Source: Pseudomonas putida
GTDB taxonomy: Bacteria > Pseudomonadota > Gammaproteobacteria > Pseudomonadales > Pseudomonadaceae
Assembly: GCF_001976065.1 (NCBI RefSeq)
Contig: NZ_MNAH01000011.1
Span: 62,055-126,054, forward strand
Direction: 5' to 3'
DNA: 64,000 nucleotides
Shown here: positions 1 to 8,533 of the stretch, piece after piece
Position numbering within the stretch: the stretch's first letter is position 1
Layout: every line of letters starts with the position of its first letter
The notes under the pieces: model-generated
Database searches by the model: none
What the model saw: only the letters and a program-made list of their open reading frames with translations
Told to the model about the DNA's origin: nothing
Translations under genes and position numbers: made by a program

Positions 1-234
1 GAGGTCGGTGTTGCGCACCAGGGCGCCGATTCTCAAGCCGCCTTCGGGTGTGGCTTCGATTCGGTCCAGGGCCAGGTCGTTGACGTCGATCAGTTGCGTC
101 GGCGTCTCGATGTCCAGCTTCATCAGGTCCAGCAGGTTGGTGCCGCCGGCGATGAAGCGCGAGCCATCGACCCCTGCGGCGAGCGAGGCGGCCTCGGCCG
201 GCGACTTGGCGCGTAGATAGGTAAAGGGCCTCAT
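1..234 (-). CDS. paoB: FAD-binding subunit of a xanthine dehydrogenase-family aldehyde oxidoreductase (PaoB-like), partial
   Basis: The first 78 codons of a minus-strand gene; the rest lies beyond the left edge. The reading starts MRPFTYLRA and contains FIAGGTNLLDLMK, the FAD pyrophosphate-binding AGGT motif of the FAD_binding_5 domain. Its ATG overlaps the stop of the iron-sulfur subunit gene by four bases (ATGA), so the two are translationally coupled. In E. coli PaoABC the FAD subunit passes electrons between the molybdenum and iron-sulfur subunits of a periplasmic aldehyde oxidase. A molybdopterin subunit gene is expected next but is not visible. Confidence 0.9.
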   Translation of the reverse strand, partial: MRPFTYLRAKSPAEAASLAAGVDGSRFIAGGTNLLDLMKLDIETPTQLIDVNDLALDRIEATPEGGLRIGALVRNTDL

Positions 235-866
235 GCGTTGGCCTCCGCGACTTCGGTGATCGCTTCGATGATGTTGGAGTACGCACCGCAGCGGCAGATG
301 TTGCCGCTCATGCGTTCCTGGAGTTCGCTGGCGATCAGCCTGGGTGGTTCGGTTAGGCTCGGGCTTACGTGACTGGGAATGCCGTCGCGGATTTCCCCCA
401 GCACCGCGACTGCCGAGCAGATTTGCCCCGGCGTGCAATAACCGCACTGATAGCCGTCATGCTTGATGAATGCCGCCTGCATCGGATGGAGCTTGTCCGG
501 CGTGCCGAGCCCTTCAATGGTGGTGACCTTCGAGCCTTCGTGCATCACCGCCAGGGTCAGGCAGGAGTTGATCCGCCGGCCGTCGACGATCACCGTGCAG
601 GCGCCGCACTGGCCGTGGTCGCAACCCTTTTTGGTGCCGGTGAGCTGCAGGTGTTCGCGCAGCAGGTCGAGCAGGGTGGTGCGAGTGTCGAGCTCCATGG
701 CCTGCTGTGTGCCGTTGACCCAGATCGACACTTTGCTCTTGACCGGCAGCGCGGTGTTGGCGGCCGCTGCCTGCGCAGATATGAACGGTGGCAGGATCAC
801 GGCCGCTGCTGTCACCACGCCCACGATCAGCAGTTCTCGTCGGGAAATCGTCATCACGTCGAGCAT
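231..866 (-). CDS. paoA: 2Fe-2S subunit of periplasmic aldehyde oxidoreductase (PaoA-like)
   Basis: A 211-residue protein. It has a Tat-type signal near the N-terminus (SRRELLIVG), then a plant-type ferredoxin domain with CDHGQCGACT, and an alpha-helical second 2Fe-2S domain with CGYCTPGQ and CRCG. The sequence closely follows E. coli PaoA from memory (GTKKGCDHGQCGACTV, MSGNICRCGAY). I chose the ATG at 866 because AGGAAG lies about six bases upstream; an in-frame ATG at 911 lacks such a site. It is the first gene of the operon and is coupled to the FAD subunit. It would carry electrons out of the molybdenum enzyme that detoxifies aldehydes in the periplasm. Confidence 0.9.
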   Translation of the reverse strand: MLDVMTISRRELLIVGVVTAAAVILPPFISAQAAAANTALPVKSKVSIWVNGTQQAMELDTRTTLLDLLREHLQLTGTKKGCDHGQCGACTVIVDGRRINSCLTLAVMHEGSKVTTIEGLGTPDKLHPMQAAFIKHDGYQCGYCTPGQICSAVAVLGEIRDGIPSHVSPSLTEPPRLIASELQERMSGNICRCGAYSNIIEAITEVAEANA

Positions 867-1051
867 CGGTGCGCTTCCTATGGTTGATTGGCGATAACAG
901 CCCTCATCCATTGACTGACCCCGGTGCCAAGGGAAATGTTCATGCGGATTTCGGCTATAGACTCATGTGTGTGGCTCATGAATCGATCAAGGCAGGCTCC
1001 GGCGCGGTATGATAGGCAGCCGCGCCCCATTCCCCGGAGTCAGTCCCCGCA

Positions 1052-1732
1052 ATGCCCCAGATCACCCACTACAAAACCCCGTGCCCGGAGTCGGTCAACA
1101 GTCAGATCCTGCAGCTGGTGGTCGACAACCTGACCGACATCAGCATGGTCGCCATCCCGCCCAGTAACCTGCTGTACAACGTCTACCAGTACGCGATCGG
1201 CTACGAGGTGCACCTGTATCTGGAGGCTTTGAACGGGGCGAAAGGGATGGCGGTGGAGTTGATCGTTGCCACCGATCTGGACGACCCGGAGAAGGTCGTC
1301 GGTTTCCTGCTGTACCTGCCGGTCAAGGACGATCCCGACGCCTGCAGTGTGGCCTACATGGCCGTGGATGGCGGGCATAGGCGCCAAGGCATTGCGCGCC
1401 GGATGCTGCGCGAGATGGTCGGCCGCTACCCGCATGCCGAGCTGGCCTGCGCGGTGGCCAAGGTGCCGTATTTCGAGTCGATGGGTTTTCAGGTGGTCGG
1501 TGCGCGCAGTACGCAAGTGCTGATGAACACCCGCGACCACGGCAGCGACGGCTTGATGGCGCTGCTGGATGTGGCGCCGATCTACAGCTCGCTGGAGGTG
1601 CGGCAGATTCATACCTACCTGCTGCAAAAGCACGGCAAGCGGGCGATGCTCGATGCGGAAAAGCAGCGTGACCGGCATCTGGACCAATTGACGCGCAAGG
1701 CCAGCGAATTCGTTCGCGAGCGATTGGGATAA
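1052..1732 (+). CDS. GNAT-family acetyltransferase
   Basis: A 226-residue protein. The centre (about residues 80-155) shows a GNAT fold: VVGFLLYLPV, then VAYMAVDGGHRRQGIARRML, which contains the acetyl-CoA-binding R/Q-x-x-G-x-G/A motif (RRQGIA), then YFESMGFQVVGA. The extra N- and C-terminal segments are helical and not assigned. CGGAG lies upstream of the start. It is divergent from paoA with about 185 bp between. The substrate cannot be told from sequence. This type of extended GNAT is common in Pseudomonas; the family call is firm, the role unknown. Confidence 0.8.
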   Translation: MPQITHYKTPCPESVNSQILQLVVDNLTDISMVAIPPSNLLYNVYQYAIGYEVHLYLEALNGAKGMAVELIVATDLDDPEKVVGFLLYLPVKDDPDACSVAYMAVDGGHRRQGIARRMLREMVGRYPHAELACAVAKVPYFESMGFQVVGARSTQVLMNTRDHGSDGLMALLDVAPIYSSLEVRQIHTYLLQKHGKRAMLDAEKQRDRHLDQLTRKASEFVRERLG

Positions 1733-1762
1733 AGACGATCCGGTGGGTTTGGAATGCACAAT

Positions 1763-2369
1763 GCCCGGTCAAGTGTCGTAATGCTGTTCACTTAAGCATG
1801 GGGTTGTTAAGAACTGGATTGGGGGGATATCCATTGCTGCGGTAACGGCCACTTAGGGTTTCGCTCTTACAGCGAGTCCCTTTTCCAAACGCCGAAAAGG
1901 AACCAAAAGGCTTTGCCCCACCACTCGGTGCCTCGCTGTGGCTCGGCATGCCCTCTCTCCGGCATTGCTCCGTGGGTCGCCGCGATGGGCCATCCCTGGC
2001 CCAGCGCGGCTAAACCGGCGTCCTGCCGGTTTACCCACTACGCAATGCCTGCGTTCGGCCATCGTGGTTTAACGGGGCGCCCAAATCTAAAGCCAAAGCG
2101 AGGCTTTTGATTTTCTTGTCCCCTCACGCCCTGAGCCTGTCCGTCAACTTGTGAGTGCTTCCATCGGCGCCTCTACCAACGTTGATCCGCGCCGCGTTAA
2201 AGCCAGCAAGTAAGTCTTTTCGTCATAAACGGTTCCGTTTTTCCAAGTGACTCGCTGTAAGAGCGAAACCCTAGGTGGCTGTTACCGCAGGAATGGATAT
2301 ACACCTGATCCAAATATGCACCTGGAGCCCTCCAACCTAAAGTGAACAGCATTACGGCCAAGTGCCGGG
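1763..2369. repeat. Non-coding element with about 120-bp imperfect inverted ends
   Basis: The left end (1763-1878) and right end (2249-2369) are imperfect inverted repeats. The inner about 20 bases match perfectly (GGGTTTCGCTCTTACAGCGA against its complement), as does the outer GTAATGCTGTTCACTT; the middle is diverged. The about 370-bp core carries no convincing gene. It holds a G+C-rich stretch read as ACTCGGTGCCTCGC and a short direct motif AAAGCCAAAGCGAGGC. I recognise the core as the kind of long intergenic repeat seen many times in fluorescens-group genomes, but copy number cannot be tested here. No transposase is present. From 2421 to 2601 I see nothing I can name. Confidence 0.65.
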
Positions 2370-2397
2370 TTTTTTCAGGTCTGTGTTTCGCGCAGTT

Positions 2398-2420
2398 AAA
2401 AAAGAGCCTCAAAGCTCTTT
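2398..2420 (-). terminator. Rho-independent terminator for the minus-strand peptidase gene
   Basis: On the minus strand AAAGAGC, a six-base loop and GCTCTTT are followed by a run of T. It lies about 180 bp beyond the stop of the DmpA-type peptidase and just outside the inverted-repeat element. Confidence 0.55.
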
Positions 2421-2601
2421 GATGGGGAGAAGTGGAGCCATTGAGGCTCAAGATGCGCATGAAGCAGGCGGTGAGCTTGATAGGGGTTCAGTGCACTCAC
2501 CACCTGCGCAACGGCTTGGACAAGCAAGCGGCTGCGCAACTCCATCGTAGGAAGATGGGGGTTGCGCCTCAAGTACCGCTAGTCGAATCCCCCCACAACT
2601 G

Positions 2602-3732
2602 TCAGCTTCGGCGATTGCGCTCCCCCGGCCAACCGGCCTGATTCAGGGCCTTGAGCAGGGTTTCGGCATCCAGGCCCGGCACCGCGTGGCCGTTACCTTC
2701 GGTCGTTTCGGCGGCGAGCAGGGCGTTGATGATGGCTTCTTCAACGGCTTCGGTGGCCGCCAGGAACAATTCGCTGATGTGATCGTTGTTGACCATGCTC
2801 AGGTTGTCGCAGGTCGGCGCTTTTTTGCTCTCGTACGCCGCCGGTGGTACGTGCTGATTGCCGGTGGCGAACGCGATGAAGATGTCGCCGCTGTGGTCTT
2901 CATTGCCGCCGCCGGTGCGGGCCAGGCCGAGGCTGGCGCGCTGGGCCAGGCGCGTGCATTGGTGCGGCAGCAACGGCGCATCGGTGGCCAGGCAGACGAC
3001 GATCGAGCCCATGCCCGGATGTGGTAGCGACGCCTTGAGAAACGGTGAGTCGACCTGCTCCATGTAGCGCCCGACCGGGTAGCCATCGACGCGCAACTCA
3101 TTGCGAATGCCGTGGTTGGCCTGGACGATTGCGCCAACGGTCCAGCCGCCCTGGTCACTGCTCAAGCGTCGCGACGCGGTGCCGATACCGCCTTTGAATT
3201 CGTGGCAGATCATGCCGCTGCCACCGCCGACATTGCCTTCAGCTACCGGGCCGCCGACCGCCGAATGCATGGCTTCGGCCACATGCTCGACCTTGACGTG
3301 AAAGCCGTTGATGTCATTGAGCAAGCCATCGAAGGTCTCCAGCACCACCGGCATGTTCCAGTAGAGCCGTCCGTCATCCGGTTGCTGTTCACGGTCGAGC
3401 ACGATCAAGGCGTCGCGCACCACGCCCAGGCTGTGGGTGTTGGTGAAGGCGATCGGGCTGGTCAACAGGCCCGCCTCGCGAACCCACTCCAGGCCCGTGG
3501 CATCGCCATTGCCGTTGAGCACATGGACGCCGGCGAAGCACGGCTGCTGGCTGGTGGAACCGGCACGGGGTTCGATCACGGTGACGCCGGTGACGATGTC
3601 GCGACCCTTGGCGCTACGACCTCGGACATTGCTGTGGCCGACGCGCACGCCGGGTACATCGGTGATGGCGTTGAGGGGGCCGGGTTGCAGTTGACCGAAC
3701 TGGATGTTGAGGTCGCGGGCACGTGGTTTCAT
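2602..3732 (-). CDS. P1-family (DmpA-type) self-processing aminopeptidase
   Basis: A 376-residue protein of the DmpA/BapA Ntn-hydrolase family (MEROPS S58), which removes small N-terminal residues or beta-amino acids. It starts with ITDVPGVRVGH, typical of the family. It contains EGNVGGGSGMICHEFKGGIG, and the autocleavage site is expected between Gly and Ser in HPGMGSIVV, making about Ser243 the catalytic nucleophile of the beta-chain. TGGGNEDHSGD and the AVEEAIINALL helix also match the family. The ATG at 3732 follows a GAGAGA stretch; ATGs at 3744 and 3750 are possible. It stands alone, with a REP pair upstream. The specific substrate is unknown. Confidence 0.88.
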   Translation of the reverse strand: MKPRARDLNIQFGQLQPGPLNAITDVPGVRVGHSNVRGRSAKGRDIVTGVTVIEPRAGSTSQQPCFAGVHVLNGNGDATGLEWVREAGLLTSPIAFTNTHSLGVVRDALIVLDREQQPDDGRLYWNMPVVLETFDGLLNDINGFHVKVEHVAEAMHSAVGGPVAEGNVGGGSGMICHEFKGGIGTASRRLSSDQGGWTVGAIVQANHGIRNELRVDGYPVGRYMEQVDSPFLKASLPHPGMGSIVVCLATDAPLLPHQCTRLAQRASLGLARTGGGNEDHSGDIFIAFATGNQHVPPAAYESKKAPTCDNLSMVNNDHISELFLAATEAVEEAIINALLAAETTEGNGHAVPGLDAETLLKALNQAGWPGERNRRS

Positions 3733-3778
3733 GGTTTCTCTCATCTTCAAATTCAGCTGGAAAAAAGTGGACGCTGAA

Positions 3779-3872
3779 CCTGTGGGAGCGGGCTTGCTCG
3801 CGAAGGCGGCGTGTCAGTCGACATCTTCTTTGCCTGATGCACCGCCTTCGCGGGCAAACCCGCTCCCACAGG
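3779..3872. repeat. REP pair (REPIN-like), GGGCTTGCTCGCGA type
   Basis: Two inverted copies of CTGTGGGAGCGGGCTTGCTC with a short spacer; the second copy reads GGGCAAACCC instead of GAGCAAGCCC. It lies in the short gap between two minus-strand genes, 14 bp from the stop of the binding-protein gene. Confidence 0.93.
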
Positions 3873-3886
3873 GGGTAGAGGTGGAC

Positions 3887-4990
3887 TTACTGGCCGTTCT
3901 TGACCTTGCTCCAGATCCGCGTACGCACCCGTTCGGTCGCAGGCGGCAGTGGCTGCAAGGTGAACAGGGTGGCCAGGGCCTCGGCCGACGGGTAAACCGC
4001 AGGATTGGTCCGTGTCGCCTCGGCCACCAGCGCTGTCGCGTTGCGATTGCCGTTGGGGTAGTTGAGGTGATTGCTGACCGGGGCAATGACCTCGGCGCGC
4101 ATCAGGTAGTCGATGAACGCCAGGCCTTGCTCGGGGTGCGGGGCGTCCTTGAGCAATACCAGCGTGTCGAACCACACCGGCGCGCCTTCCTTGGGCAGGC
4201 TGTAGGCGATCTTCACGCCATTGCCGGCCTGCTCGGCGGTGGTTTTGGCTTCGAGCATCGCGCCGGACCAACCGACGGCAACGCAGATGTTGCCGTTGGA
4301 CAGGTCGCTGATGAACTTCGACGAGTTGAAGTAGGCAATATGCGGACGCAGCTTCAGCAGGAGCGCTTCGGCCTTCTTGTAGTCCTCGGGATGGGTACTG
4401 TTAGGCGGCAAGCCCAGGTAGTGCAGGGCGACCGGCAGCATTTCCGACGGCGAGTCGAGCATCGCCACGCCGCATTGGCCGAGCTTGGCCAGGTTCTCTT
4501 CCTTGAACACCAGGTCCCAGGAGTCCACCGGTGCCTTGTCGCCCAGTACGGCGCGTACCTTGTCGATGTTGTAGCCGATGCCGTTGGTGCCCCACAGGTA
4601 CGGCACGGCGTACTGGTTGCCCGGATCGTTGTTGGCCAGTTTGGCCAACAGATCGGTGTCCATGTTCTTGAAGTCCGGCATCTGCGCGTGGGGCAGCGGG
4701 GCGAGAGCGCCCGCCTTGATCAGGGTTGGCAAACTGAAGTTGCTGGCCACCACCACGTCGTAGCCGCTGCCGCTGGTCAGCAACTTGCCTTCGAGCACTT
4801 CGGCGCTGTCGAAAGTGTCGTAGACCGGCTGGATACCAGTGTCACGCTTGAAGTCATGCAGGGTGTCCGGACCGATGTAGTCATACCAGTTGTACACGTG
4901 CACGGTCGGGCCATCGGCAGCTACCGCTGCCAGCGACACCGCCAGACAGGTGCCAAGCCCCAGATTGAAATACGAGCGGTGACCACTCAT
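3887..4990 (-). CDS. Periplasmic polyamine-type ABC transporter substrate-binding protein (PotF/SpuD-like)
   Basis: A 367-residue protein with a signal peptide (about residues 1-25, ending SLAAVAADG). The mature part begins VHVYNWYDYIGPDTL, the hallmark of PotF/SpuD/SpuE, and continues with DTFDSAEVLEGKLLTSGSGYDVV, VPYLWGTNGIGYN and VGWSGAML. These regions form the polyamine-binding cleft in PotF. No permease or ATPase genes lie beside it, so it is an orphan binding protein that would have to work with a transporter elsewhere or act as a sensor. It is divergent from a LuxR-type regulator 111 bp away, which may control it. Ligand assignment within polyamines is inference. Confidence 0.88.
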   Translation of the reverse strand: MSGHRSYFNLGLGTCLAVSLAAVAADGPTVHVYNWYDYIGPDTLHDFKRDTGIQPVYDTFDSAEVLEGKLLTSGSGYDVVVASNFSLPTLIKAGALAPLPHAQMPDFKNMDTDLLAKLANNDPGNQYAVPYLWGTNGIGYNIDKVRAVLGDKAPVDSWDLVFKEENLAKLGQCGVAMLDSPSEMLPVALHYLGLPPNSTHPEDYKKAEALLLKLRPHIAYFNSSKFISDLSNGNICVAVGWSGAMLEAKTTAEQAGNGVKIAYSLPKEGAPVWFDTLVLLKDAPHPEQGLAFIDYLMRAEVIAPVSNHLNYPNGNRNATALVAEATRTNPAVYPSAEALATLFTLQPLPPATERVRTRIWSKVKNGQ

Positions 4991-5101
4991 GATGCGGCAC
5001 TCCTGGCCTGCTGCAGGCCGGTGATAATCAGGAGTTTGCAGCGTATCGACCGGGGTGGCCGTTACCCATTCCCATCATGGGTTACTCGAAAGGGGTAGTG
5101 C

Positions 5102-5878
5102 GTGGACGCGTTGTTGAAAGAGTTGCCGCTGCACCAGGGACTGGCGCGGGTATTTGGCGTATTGGGCCAGGACGGGTTCTGGCGTGCACTGGTCGACACC
5201 CTGCGCCTGCTGGTGCCGCTGGACAACGCCTTGGTCGCGGTGATGCGACCGGGGAGGGTGCCGCGCTTGCTGATCGATTTCGACGCCAAGTGCAGCGGCG
5301 ACGAGCCTGAAGATCTGGCCGACTACAGCGCCGGCATGTACCTGCTCGACCCGTTTTACCTGGCCGTCTGTGCCGGCATCGCCGATGGCTTGCACAGCCT
5401 GGAATCGGTGGCGCCCGATCAGTTCCAGCAGAGCGAGTACTACCTGAGCTACTTTCGCACGGTGGTGGGTGGCGACGAATTGCAGTTCATGCTCAACCTC
5501 GACGGCGCCGTCCTCGGTCTGTCCCTGGGCCGCTCGACCCGCTTCACCCTGGAAGAACAGGGCCGCTTGCTCTGCGTGCGCGACTGGGTGCTGGCGGCGA
5601 TGCGTCGGCACCTGCAATTGCTTCCGCCAGAAGGCCCGGTCGCCGAAGCGGTAGCCGGGGATCTGGCGACCTTGCTGGATCGCTTCGACGCACGCCTGTC
5701 AGTGCGCGAAATCGAAACCGCGCGCCTGATTCTCCAGGGCTTCTCCAGCAAGGCCATCGCCCAACAGATGGGCATTTCCCCGGAGACGGTGAAGGTGCAC
5801 CGGCGCAATCTCTATCACAAGCTCAATGTGAATGGGCATGGTGAGTTGTTTGCGTTGGTGCTCAATCCCCCAGGGTGA
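5102..5878 (+). CDS. LuxR-family transcriptional regulator
   Basis: A 258-residue protein. The last 60 residues form a GerE/LuxR helix-turn-helix: LSVREIETARLILQGFSSKA, then IAQQMGISPETVKVHRRNLYHKL. The first about 190 residues are a sensing region with no motif I recognise; it is not an obvious autoinducer domain. It starts at GTG 5102 after AAAGGGG. Its 3' end overlaps the convergent methyltransferase gene by 17 bp. The divergent polyamine-type binding protein gene is the natural candidate target, by position only. Confidence 0.85.
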   Translation: MDALLKELPLHQGLARVFGVLGQDGFWRALVDTLRLLVPLDNALVAVMRPGRVPRLLIDFDAKCSGDEPEDLADYSAGMYLLDPFYLAVCAGIADGLHSLESVAPDQFQQSEYYLSYFRTVVGGDELQFMLNLDGAVLGLSLGRSTRFTLEEQGRLLCVRDWVLAAMRRHLQLLPPEGPVAEAVAGDLATLLDRFDARLSVREIETARLILQGFSSKAIAQQMGISPETVKVHRRNLYHKLNVNGHGELFALVLNPPG

Positions 5879-6803
5879 ACACCAACGCCTTCAACCCGCA
5901 CTCGACATCGGCATCGGGAAACTCCGGTGGATTGTCCAGCCGCTGCTCAAACTGCAGGCCCGGTGCTTCGCGGGTGACGCCATCGATGAGGAAGTCCGCA
6001 CCGAAAGCCGGGTCGTTCATGCAGGCCAGCACCGTGCCCTGGGGGGCGAGCAGTTCCGGCAGGCGACGCACTACCCGCTGGTAGTCCTTGGTCAGCAGGA
6101 AGCTGCCTTTCTGGAACGACGGCGGGTCGATGATCACCAGGTCGTAAGGGCCCTTGCCGATCACCTTGCCCCAGGACTTGAACAGGTCGTGACCGAGAAA
6201 GGTCACCTTGCCCAGGTCATGGCCGTTGAGCCGGTGATTGTCGCGGCCTCGGCTCAGGGCCGGGCTCGACATGTCCAGGTTGACTACGTGTGTTGCGCCG
6301 CCTTCGATGGCTGCCACCGAGAAGCCGCAGGTGTAGGCGAACAGGTTCAACACGCGTTTGCCTTGGGCGTTGGCCCGCACCCAATCGCGGCCATAGCGCA
6401 TGTCGAGGAACAGCCCGGTGTTCTGTTTGCGCCCCAGGTCCACCCGGTACTTCAAGCCGCCTTCGACGATCGTCAGCTCGTCGATTTCTTCCCCGAGCAA
6501 CCATTCGGTGGTGCTTTGCAGCAGGTAGCGATGTTGCAGCAGCAGGGTGTGGGCGCCGGATTGCGCCCATGCCGCTGACTGCGTGAGCTCCAGCAACAGC
6601 GCTTTCAACGCCTCCAGCTGCGCCGTTTCCGGCTCCTTGAACAGCGCCACCAGCACCACGCCCTGCAACCAGTCGACGGTCACTTGCTCCAGCCCCGGCC
6701 AGCAGCGCCCACGCCCGTGGAACAGACGACGGGTTTCGGCGGGGGCGGCCGCCAGGGCGGTCAGCAGGTGTTCGTTGAGGGTGGCGAGGGCTTCAGGGTT
6801 CAT
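5862..6803 (-). CDS. Class I SAM-dependent methyltransferase, RlmI/RlmK type
   Basis: A 313-residue protein. The SAM-binding region reads VLNLFAYTCGFSVAAIEGGA, with acidic residue NLDMSSPAL after strand 2, and the catalytic-type motif DLVIIDPPSFQKGSF follows. TGLFLDMRYGRDWV is typical of the COG1092 methyltransferases (RlmI, RlmK C-domain), which modify 23S rRNA. The N-terminal PUA domain of RlmI is not evident, so the substrate may differ. I place the start at 6803 (MNPEALATLNEHLL) rather than at 6836, since the extra residues look non-homologous. Confidence 0.82.
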   Translation of the reverse strand: MNPEALATLNEHLLTALAAAPAETRRLFHGRGRCWPGLEQVTVDWLQGVVLVALFKEPETAQLEALKALLLELTQSAAWAQSGAHTLLLQHRYLLQSTTEWLLGEEIDELTIVEGGLKYRVDLGRKQNTGLFLDMRYGRDWVRANAQGKRVLNLFAYTCGFSVAAIEGGATHVVNLDMSSPALSRGRDNHRLNGHDLGKVTFLGHDLFKSWGKVIGKGPYDLVIIDPPSFQKGSFLLTKDYQRVVRRLPELLAPQGTVLACMNDPAFGADFLIDGVTREAPGLQFEQRLDNPPEFPDADVECGLKALVFTLGD

Positions 6804-6875
6804 CGGTCTGGGTCGGCAATCTTTGGGGGGCGGCATTTAACCATAATTGCACCAGTGGCGGATCACCCAAACAGT

Positions 6876-6963
6876 GTGGGAGCGGGCTTGCTCGCGAAGG
6901 CGGAGTGTCGGTTGAGATCTGTATATCCTGAACCACCGCTTTCGCGAGCAAGCCCGCTCCCAC
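6876..6963. repeat. REP pair, GGGCTTGCTCGCGA type
   Basis: Two inverted copies of GTGGGAGCGGGCTTGCTCGC separated by about 30 bp, between the divergently oriented methyltransferase and cytochrome b genes. Confidence 0.93.
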
Positions 6964-7080
6964 AGTATTTTTGGGTGTAATCAGACGGCAGTTATCACGA
7001 TTAATTTAACTTTACGTGAGGATTTGGCGATCTTGCGGCTCCCATAATCGGCTCCAACGAACATCAACCGGGAGCCGGAC

Positions 7081-7698
7081 ATGTCGCAGCCGACTGCTTC
7101 ACCCAAGGCCAGCCATCCACGCTGGCTGCGGCTTACCCACTGGCTGAACGCCCTGGCGGTGCTGGTGATGGTCACCAGCGGCTGGCGCATCTACAACGCC
7201 TCGCCGCTCTACGAATTCAGCTTTCCCACGTCGATCACCCTCGGCGGCTGGCTCGGCGGCGCCCTGCAATGGCACTTCGCGGCGATGTGGTTCCTGGGCA
7301 TCAACGGCCTCATTTATCTGGCCTGCAACCTGTTCAGCGGGCGCCTGAAACGACGCTTTTTTCCGGTCTCGCCCAAAGGCGTGCTGCATGACCTGTGGGC
7401 AGCGCTGCGCGGCAAGCTGGGGCATGCCGACCTCAGTCATTACAACCAGGTGCAACGGCTGGCGTACCTGTTCGTGATGGTCGACATCACGCTGCTGGTG
7501 CTCTCCGGGCTGGTGTTGTGGAAGTCGGTGCAGTTCCCGCTGCTGCGTGAATTGCTGTGGGGCTACGAAGGTGCACGGCGTGTGCATTTCTTCGCCATGG
7601 CGCTGTTGGTGGCGTTCGTCGCGGTGCACCTGCTGATGGTCGCGCTGGTGCCAAAAACACTGTTGGCCATGATCGTTGGTCGCAAGGAGCGGGTATGA
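7081..7698 (+). CDS. Membrane cytochrome b, electron donor to the adjacent molybdoenzyme (YedZ1-like)
   Basis: A 205-residue protein with four to five membrane helices. RWLRLTHWLNALAVLVMVTSG opens helix 1 with a haem-ligand-type His, and further His residues occur in LQWHFAAMWF and RRVHFFAMALLVAFVAVH, as in Ni/Fe-hydrogenase- or thiosulfate reductase-type b-cytochromes. GGGAG precedes the ATG. The stop overlaps the start of the molybdopterin oxidoreductase gene (ATGA), so they are translated together. It would pass electrons from the quinone pool to the periplasmic molybdenum subunit. A YedZ1 role is inferred from the gene order with the Met-rich protein downstream. Confidence 0.85.
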   Translation: MSQPTASPKASHPRWLRLTHWLNALAVLVMVTSGWRIYNASPLYEFSFPTSITLGGWLGGALQWHFAAMWFLGINGLIYLACNLFSGRLKRRFFPVSPKGVLHDLWAALRGKLGHADLSHYNQVQRLAYLFVMVDITLLVLSGLVLWKSVQFPLLRELLWGYEGARRVHFFAMALLVAFVAVHLLMVALVPKTLLAMIVGRKERV

Positions 7699-8480
7699 AA
7701 AAGCGCATTCAAGGGGCCGGGCTGGACGAGTCGTCCATCCTCACTGACGCCCGGAAAATCCTCGCCCCGCAGATCGAGGACCGCTCGCGTCGCTCGTTCC
7801 TGCTGCGTGGCCTGACCCTCGGCGGCGTGGCCATGTTGTCCGGTTGCAACCTTACCGACAACGACAGCGTCGAGACCGCGTTGTCGTCCATGTCGCGCTT
7901 CAACGACCGGGTGCAAGGCTGGCTGTTCAATCCCAACGCCATGGCCCCGACCTACCCGGCGTCGATGATCACCCGGCCATTTCCCTTCAATGCCTTTTAT
8001 GGCATCGACGAGGCGCCGGCGGTGGAGGAGGAGGGCTATCGGCTGGAAGTCACCGGCCTGGTCGCGGACAAGCGCAGCTGGCGACTCGAAGAGCTGCGCG
8101 CGATGGCGCAGACGGAGCAGATCACCCGGCATATCTGCGTTGAAGGCTGGAGCGCGATCGGCCGCTGGGGTGGCGTGCGCTTCAGCGAATTCCTCAAACG
8201 GGTTGGCGCCGACACCGACGCCAAATATGTCGGCTTCAAATGCGCCGACGATTACTACACCAGCATCGACATGGCCACCGCACTGCATGCGCAAACCTTG
8301 TTGACCCTGACCTATGACGGCGCCGTGCTGCCTCGCGAATACGGCTTCCCGATGAAGCTGCGCATGCCCACCAAGCTCGGCTACAAGAACCCCAAACACA
8401 TCCAGGCGATTTTCGTCAGCAACACCTACAGCGGCGGCTACTGGGAAGACCAGGGCTACAACTGGTTCGGCGGCAGCTGA
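7695..8480 (+). CDS. Tat-exported molybdopterin-dependent oxidoreductase (YedY1/MsrP-like)
   Basis: A 261-residue protein. Tat motif SRRSFLLRG lies at residues 31-39. LSGC ends at Cys51 and could be a lipobox, so the mature enzyme may be a lipoprotein. The oxidoreductase molybdopterin domain follows; Cys148 in HICVEGWSAIGRWGGV is the expected molybdenum ligand, and YGFPMKLRMPTKLGYKNPK is typical of the sulfite oxidase/YedY family. The start overlaps the cytochrome b stop and a Met-rich protein gene follows 53 bp downstream. Family knowledge: YedY enzymes reduce methionine sulfoxide in the periplasm. Activity on the MxKDx neighbour is inference. Confidence 0.87.
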   Translation: MKKRIQGAGLDESSILTDARKILAPQIEDRSRRSFLLRGLTLGGVAMLSGCNLTDNDSVETALSSMSRFNDRVQGWLFNPNAMAPTYPASMITRPFPFNAFYGIDEAPAVEEEGYRLEVTGLVADKRSWRLEELRAMAQTEQITRHICVEGWSAIGRWGGVRFSEFLKRVGADTDAKYVGFKCADDYYTSIDMATALHAQTLLTLTYDGAVLPREYGFPMKLRMPTKLGYKNPKHIQAIFVSNTYSGGYWEDQGYNWFGGS

Positions 8481-8533
8481 CGAGCATCCGGCAATCCCCC
8501 TCGTTCACACCCCATGCATCAAGGAGTTTCATC

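Noticed and set aside
2432..2641. A 69-codon frame in the gap after the inverted-repeat element
   Set aside because: No ribosome site, runs into the peptidase gene on the other strand, no recognisable sequence.
3704..5098. A 464-codon plus-strand frame over the polyamine-binding protein gene
   Set aside because: Antisense shadow that also runs through a REP pair; no family sequence is visible.
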